8,191 nucleotides of DNA from assembly GCA_023458315.1 (NCBI GenBank), contig JAEXAH010000066.1, positions 1 through 8,191 on the forward strand, read 5' to 3'. The stretch comes from Pseudomonadota bacterium (GTDB taxonomy: Bacteria; Pseudomonadota; Alphaproteobacteria; Rhodospirillales; Magnetospirillaceae). Both the position numbers and the translations under genes were made by a program. The notes beneath the pieces were generated by a model. It was not told the origin of the DNA. It worked only from the letters and a program-made list of their open reading frames with translations, and made no database searches. Positions 5,781 to 8,191 of the stretch are shown here, one piece after another (the stretch's first letter is position 1; each line of letters opens with the position of its first letter).

Positions 5781-6635
5781 ATGACCGAATCCTGGTTCCA
5801 GGAAACCCTGTACGACCATTGGCGGCAAAGCTTCCGCGTGACGCGAGAGATCACCCGTATCCAAGGCCCCATGCAGGACATCGCCCTGTTCGAGACGCCG
5901 GGCTTCGGCCGGGTGCTGACCCTGGACGGCGTCATTCAGGTCACGACCGGCGACGAATTCATCTATCACGAGATGCTGGCCCATGTGCCGGTCTACGCCC
6001 ACGGCGCCGTGCGCTCGGTCTGCGTGGTCGGCGGCGGCGATGGCGGCATGCTGCGCGAGCTTCTCAAGCACCGATCCATCGAACGCGCGGTGCTGGTGGA
6101 AATCGACGCCGCCGTGGTCGAATTCTGCCGCGAACACCTGCCCGGCGTCTCGAACGGCGCCTTCGACGATCCGCGCACCGAAATCGTCATCGCCGACGGC
6201 CTCGACTACATGGCGGGCGACGGCGAGAAATTCGACCTGATCGTCATCGATTCCACCGACCCCATCGGACCGGGCGGCGTGCTGTTCACCGAAACCTTCT
6301 ATCGGGATTGCGCCCGCCGTCTGACCGCCGAGGGCATGGTGGTCAACCAGAACGGCGTTCCCTTCCTGCAAGGCGAGGAAGTGTCCGACACCTGGCGGCG
6401 GCGGCGGCCGCATTTCGCCGATCTGGGCTATTACCTGGCGGCGGTGCCGACCTATGTGGGCGGCTTCATGGCGCTGGGCTGGGCCTCGGCCTCGGTCCGG
6501 CCGCGCGCCGAATCGCCGGACACCCTGCGCGCCCGTTTCGCGGCGGCGCCGGTGGCGACCCGTTACTACACGCCGGATGTGCACAAGGCGGCCTTTGCCC
6601 TGCCGCCCTATGTACAAGAGTTGATCGGAAAATAA
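5781..6635 (+). CDS. speE: Spermidine synthase
   Basis: The enzyme transfers the aminopropyl group from decarboxylated SAM to putrescine, making spermidine and methylthioadenosine in the cytoplasm. At 284 residues it is of normal family length. A short N-terminal beta domain (about 1-60) precedes a Rossmann-like methyltransferase-fold domain. Visible motifs are Q53 and YHEMLAHVP (62-70) at the substrate pocket, VVGGGDGGMLRE (82-93) for the nucleoside donor, LVEID (105-109) with E107 expected at the ribose, and ADG (138-140). DSTDPIGP (157-164) supplies catalytic D157 and D160, and RYYTPDVHKAAFALP (from 261) is the usual C-terminal signature. Nothing essential is missing. AGAGG at 5770-5774, 6 nt before the ATG, supports the start. 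It lies downstream of speD, which makes its co-substrate. Amine preference cannot be proved from sequence, but the speD partner favours spermidine. Confidence 0.95.
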   Translation: MTESWFQETLYDHWRQSFRVTREITRIQGPMQDIALFETPGFGRVLTLDGVIQVTTGDEFIYHEMLAHVPVYAHGAVRSVCVVGGGDGGMLRELLKHRSIERAVLVEIDAAVVEFCREHLPGVSNGAFDDPRTEIVIADGLDYMAGDGEKFDLIVIDSTDPIGPGGVLFTETFYRDCARRLTAEGMVVNQNGVPFLQGEEVSDTWRRRRPHFADLGYYLAAVPTYVGGFMALGWASASVRPRAESPDTLRARFAAAPVATRYYTPDVHKAAFALPPYVQELIGK

Positions 6636-6683
6636 AGAGCGCCATTCCTTCGGCATAGTCCGTGTAACGGAATCGTGACATCT

Positions 6684-6726
6684 GGGAAGCCACGCACTGA
6701 ACGCATGGCTTCCCTTTTCGTTTTTT
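6684..6726 (+). terminator. Intrinsic terminator after speE
   Basis: GGGAAGCCA (6684-6692) pairs perfectly with TGGCTTCCC (6706-6714) around a 13-nt loop, and is followed by TTTTCGTTTTTT (6715-6726). The T-rich side is downstream on the + strand only, so it should end the speDE transcript, 48 bp after the speE stop, and separate it from cheW. Confidence 0.9.
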
Positions 6727-6757
6727 CAGTGATTCTCAACGAACGCGCACATATCCT

Positions 6758-7276
6758 ATGACGTCTGATTCCATGACGGACGCATCCATGACGGCCCCGA
6801 CTTCCGACGCCTCAGCCGCCAGCGGCGCCTCGCCCCGCCAGTTCATTTCCTTCACCATCGGCGGCGAGGAATACGGCATCGACATCATCGCCATCCGCGA
6901 GATCAAGGGCTGGACGCCGACCACCGCCCTGCCCGAGACGCCGCCGCACATGCGCGGCGTCATCGACCTGCGCGGCAGCATCATCCCCATCCTGGACCTG
7001 CGCGCCCGCTTCACCGGCAGCCTGACCGAAACCAGCAGCCGCCATGTCATCATCGTGGTCAACATCGACGGCCGCGACCTGGGCATCCTGGTGGACGCGG
7101 TGGCCGACATCCTGACCGTCACTCCCGACCGCATCCAGCCGGTGCCGGAAATCGAAAGCGCCCACCATACCGACTCCCTGTCCGGCATCGTGGCGGTGGA
7201 CGGACGCATGGTGGCGCTGCTGGACCTGCCGCACCTGCTGTCCGCCCACGCGCTGCCGTCCGCGGCCACCCACTGA
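6758..7276 (+). CDS. cheW: Chemotaxis coupling protein CheW
   Basis: CheW links membrane chemoreceptors to the kinase CheA. The CheW fold starts near residue 27 (RQFISFTIGGEEYGIDI). The hallmark HMRGVIDLRGSIIPILDLR (64-82) contains R72-G73, which fits the conserved Arg-Gly of the receptor/CheA-binding surface. The stretch LGILVDAVADIL and the GIVAVDGRMVALLDL ending also fit the family. A Ser/Thr/Ala-rich N-terminal tail of about 26 residues is unlike the core. The start is ambiguous: in-frame ATGs occur at 6758, 6773 and 6788, all followed by ACG, and none has a strong ribosome binding site. GACGGA shortly before 6788 makes that a reasonable alternative. The 172-residue length is slightly above the roughly 150-170 usual for CheW. 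The receptor gene begins 41 bp downstream, so the two are probably one unit. As a single CheW domain without kinase parts, it is not CheA or CheV. Confidence 0.93.
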   Translation: MTSDSMTDASMTAPTSDASAASGASPRQFISFTIGGEEYGIDIIAIREIKGWTPTTALPETPPHMRGVIDLRGSIIPILDLRARFTGSLTETSSRHVIIVVNIDGRDLGILVDAVADILTVTPDRIQPVPEIESAHHTDSLSGIVAVDGRMVALLDLPHLLSAHALPSAATH

Positions 7277-7317
7277 CCCGCTTCGCCCCACGCCCCGTTC
7301 TTCAAGGATCCTCTTCC

Positions 7318-8191
7318 ATGATCGCACGTCTCCGCATCCCGGCACGGCTGGCCATCCTGACCATCGCCATGTCCATCTTCCTGGCCGCCGTGGCCGGGGT
7401 GGGCATCAACGGCATGAACTCGATCCTGGCCAGCCTGCGCACGGTGTACGAGGACCGCACGGTCTGCGTCATCCAACTGGCCGAGGTCGAGCAATCCTTC
7501 CTGAAGATACGGCTGCTGGCGGTCGGCTATCGTGACGCCGATCCGCAGGCCCAGGCCCGCATCAAATCGGACATCGACGCGCTGGACCGCAAGATCGACA
7601 AGGTGTGGGCGGAATACCGCTCGACCAACATGACCGCCGAGGAAAAGCGCATCGCCGACGACCTGGAGCGGACCCTGGCCGCCTATCGTGACGCGCGCGG
7701 CCGCTATTTCGCGGCGCTGGCGGTGGGCGATACCGCCCGCGCCCAGGAAATTTCGCGCACCGAGGGCGCCCAGGCCACCGCCGCCCTGGAAAAATCCATC
7801 ACCGAGGATTTCGATCTGCAAATCGCCGTCGCCCGGCAGGAATACGAGAACGGTACCCAGGTGTCGCGGGCCAGCATGACCGTGGCGCTGGTGGCGGCGG
7901 TGCTGGCGCTGGTGGTGGGCGGCGGTCTGGCCTTCGGCATCGTGCGGTCCATCTCGGCGCCGCTGAACCGCATCCTGTCGGCCATGGCCCGTCTGGCGCA
8001 CGGCGACCTGGACGCCGAGGTCAACGGCCAGGAACGGGTGGACGAGGTCGGCGACATCGCCCGCGCCGTCCAGGTGTTCAAGCAGAACGCGGTGGACAAG
8101 AAGCGCATGGAGGAAGAGGCCGAGGCGGCACGCGAAGCCCAGGCCAAGGCCGAAGCCGAGCAACGGGCGCGCGAGGCGGCGATCGTCGCCG
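7318..8191 (+). CDS. Methyl-accepting chemotaxis receptor, 5' part
   Basis: The frame opens at ATG 7318 and runs off the window end, giving 291 residues. Order of parts: a short basic N-terminus, membrane helix 1 (about 9-31, AILTIAMSIFLAAVAGVGI), then a periplasmic helical sensor region (about 32-185) of the four-helix-bundle receptor type. Membrane helix 2 (about 187-209, Val/Ala/Leu/Gly-rich) leads to a HAMP domain (about 210-262) with SISAPLNRI and DEVGDIARAVQVFKQN. An Ala/Glu/Lys-rich helix then runs to the window edge, a style common in Rhodospirillales receptors. The methylation helices and the cytoplasmic signalling tip are beyond the window. The receptor call therefore rests on the sensor-TM-HAMP layout and the adjacent cheW; a HAMP histidine kinase or diguanylate cyclase is possible but less likely. 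The ligand is unknown. AAGGA at 7304-7308, 9 nt before the ATG, supports the start. Confidence 0.85.
   Translation, partial: MIARLRIPARLAILTIAMSIFLAAVAGVGINGMNSILASLRTVYEDRTVCVIQLAEVEQSFLKIRLLAVGYRDADPQAQARIKSDIDALDRKIDKVWAEYRSTNMTAEEKRIADDLERTLAAYRDARGRYFAALAVGDTARAQEISRTEGAQATAALEKSITEDFDLQIAVARQEYENGTQVSRASMTVALVAAVLALVVGGGLAFGIVRSISAPLNRILSAMARLAHGDLDAEVNGQERVDEVGDIARAVQVFKQNAVDKKRMEEEAEAAREAQAKAEAEQRAREAAIVA

Noticed and set aside
7277..7317. Search for a separate flagellar-type (sigma-28) promoter before the receptor gene
   Set aside because: The 41-bp gap contains no TAAA/GCCGATAA-like elements; co-transcription with cheW is the simpler reading.
5589..8163. Minus-strand open frames of 355 and 475 codons opposite speE, cheW and the receptor
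   Set aside because: They are register shadows of genes with clear motifs on the + strand, with low-complexity His/Gln/Gly/Arg composition.

Overview
The window is high-GC DNA from what looks like an alphaproteobacterium of the Rhodospirillales, with a Magnetospirillum-like protein repertoire. That placement is inferred from gene content and protein style: a MotE-family flagellar protein, an adjacent cheY-cheZ pair, a HAMP receptor continuing into an Ala/Glu-rich helix, and strong GC bias at third codon positions. All genes lie on the + strand and the coding density is high. There are no RNA genes, insertion sequences, CRISPR arrays, or intergenic gaps of 300 bases or more.

Bases 1-5108 form a motility/chemotaxis block. 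It starts with the 3' end of a MotE-family flagellar protein gene. After a 131-bp gap with regulatory-looking sequence come cheY (response regulator), cheZ (CheY-P phosphatase) and a large gene for an exported TPR protein of 1128 residues. The last three are closely spaced (36 bp and 5 bp) and look like one operon, with cheY and cheZ making and quenching the motor signal. The large protein has three repeated beta-rich modules, a TonB-like Lys/Pro/Glu linker and a long helical repeat region. Its function is unknown, and it is the least explained object in the window.

Bases 5109-6726 form a spermidine biosynthesis block: speD (S-adenosylmethionine decarboxylase, pyruvoyl type) then speE (spermidine synthase). 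SpeD supplies the decarboxylated SAM that SpeE uses. A candidate promoter overlapping an inverted repeat precedes speD. A perfect 15-bp hairpin sits just before the speE ribosome binding site, and a clear intrinsic terminator closes the block.

Bases 6727-8191 start a second chemotaxis unit: cheW (receptor-kinase coupling protein), then a membrane chemoreceptor gene cut by the window end after its HAMP domain.

I found no clearly novel defence, mobile or RNA system. The best leads are the TPR protein and the small regulatory-looking structures before cheY, speD and speE.
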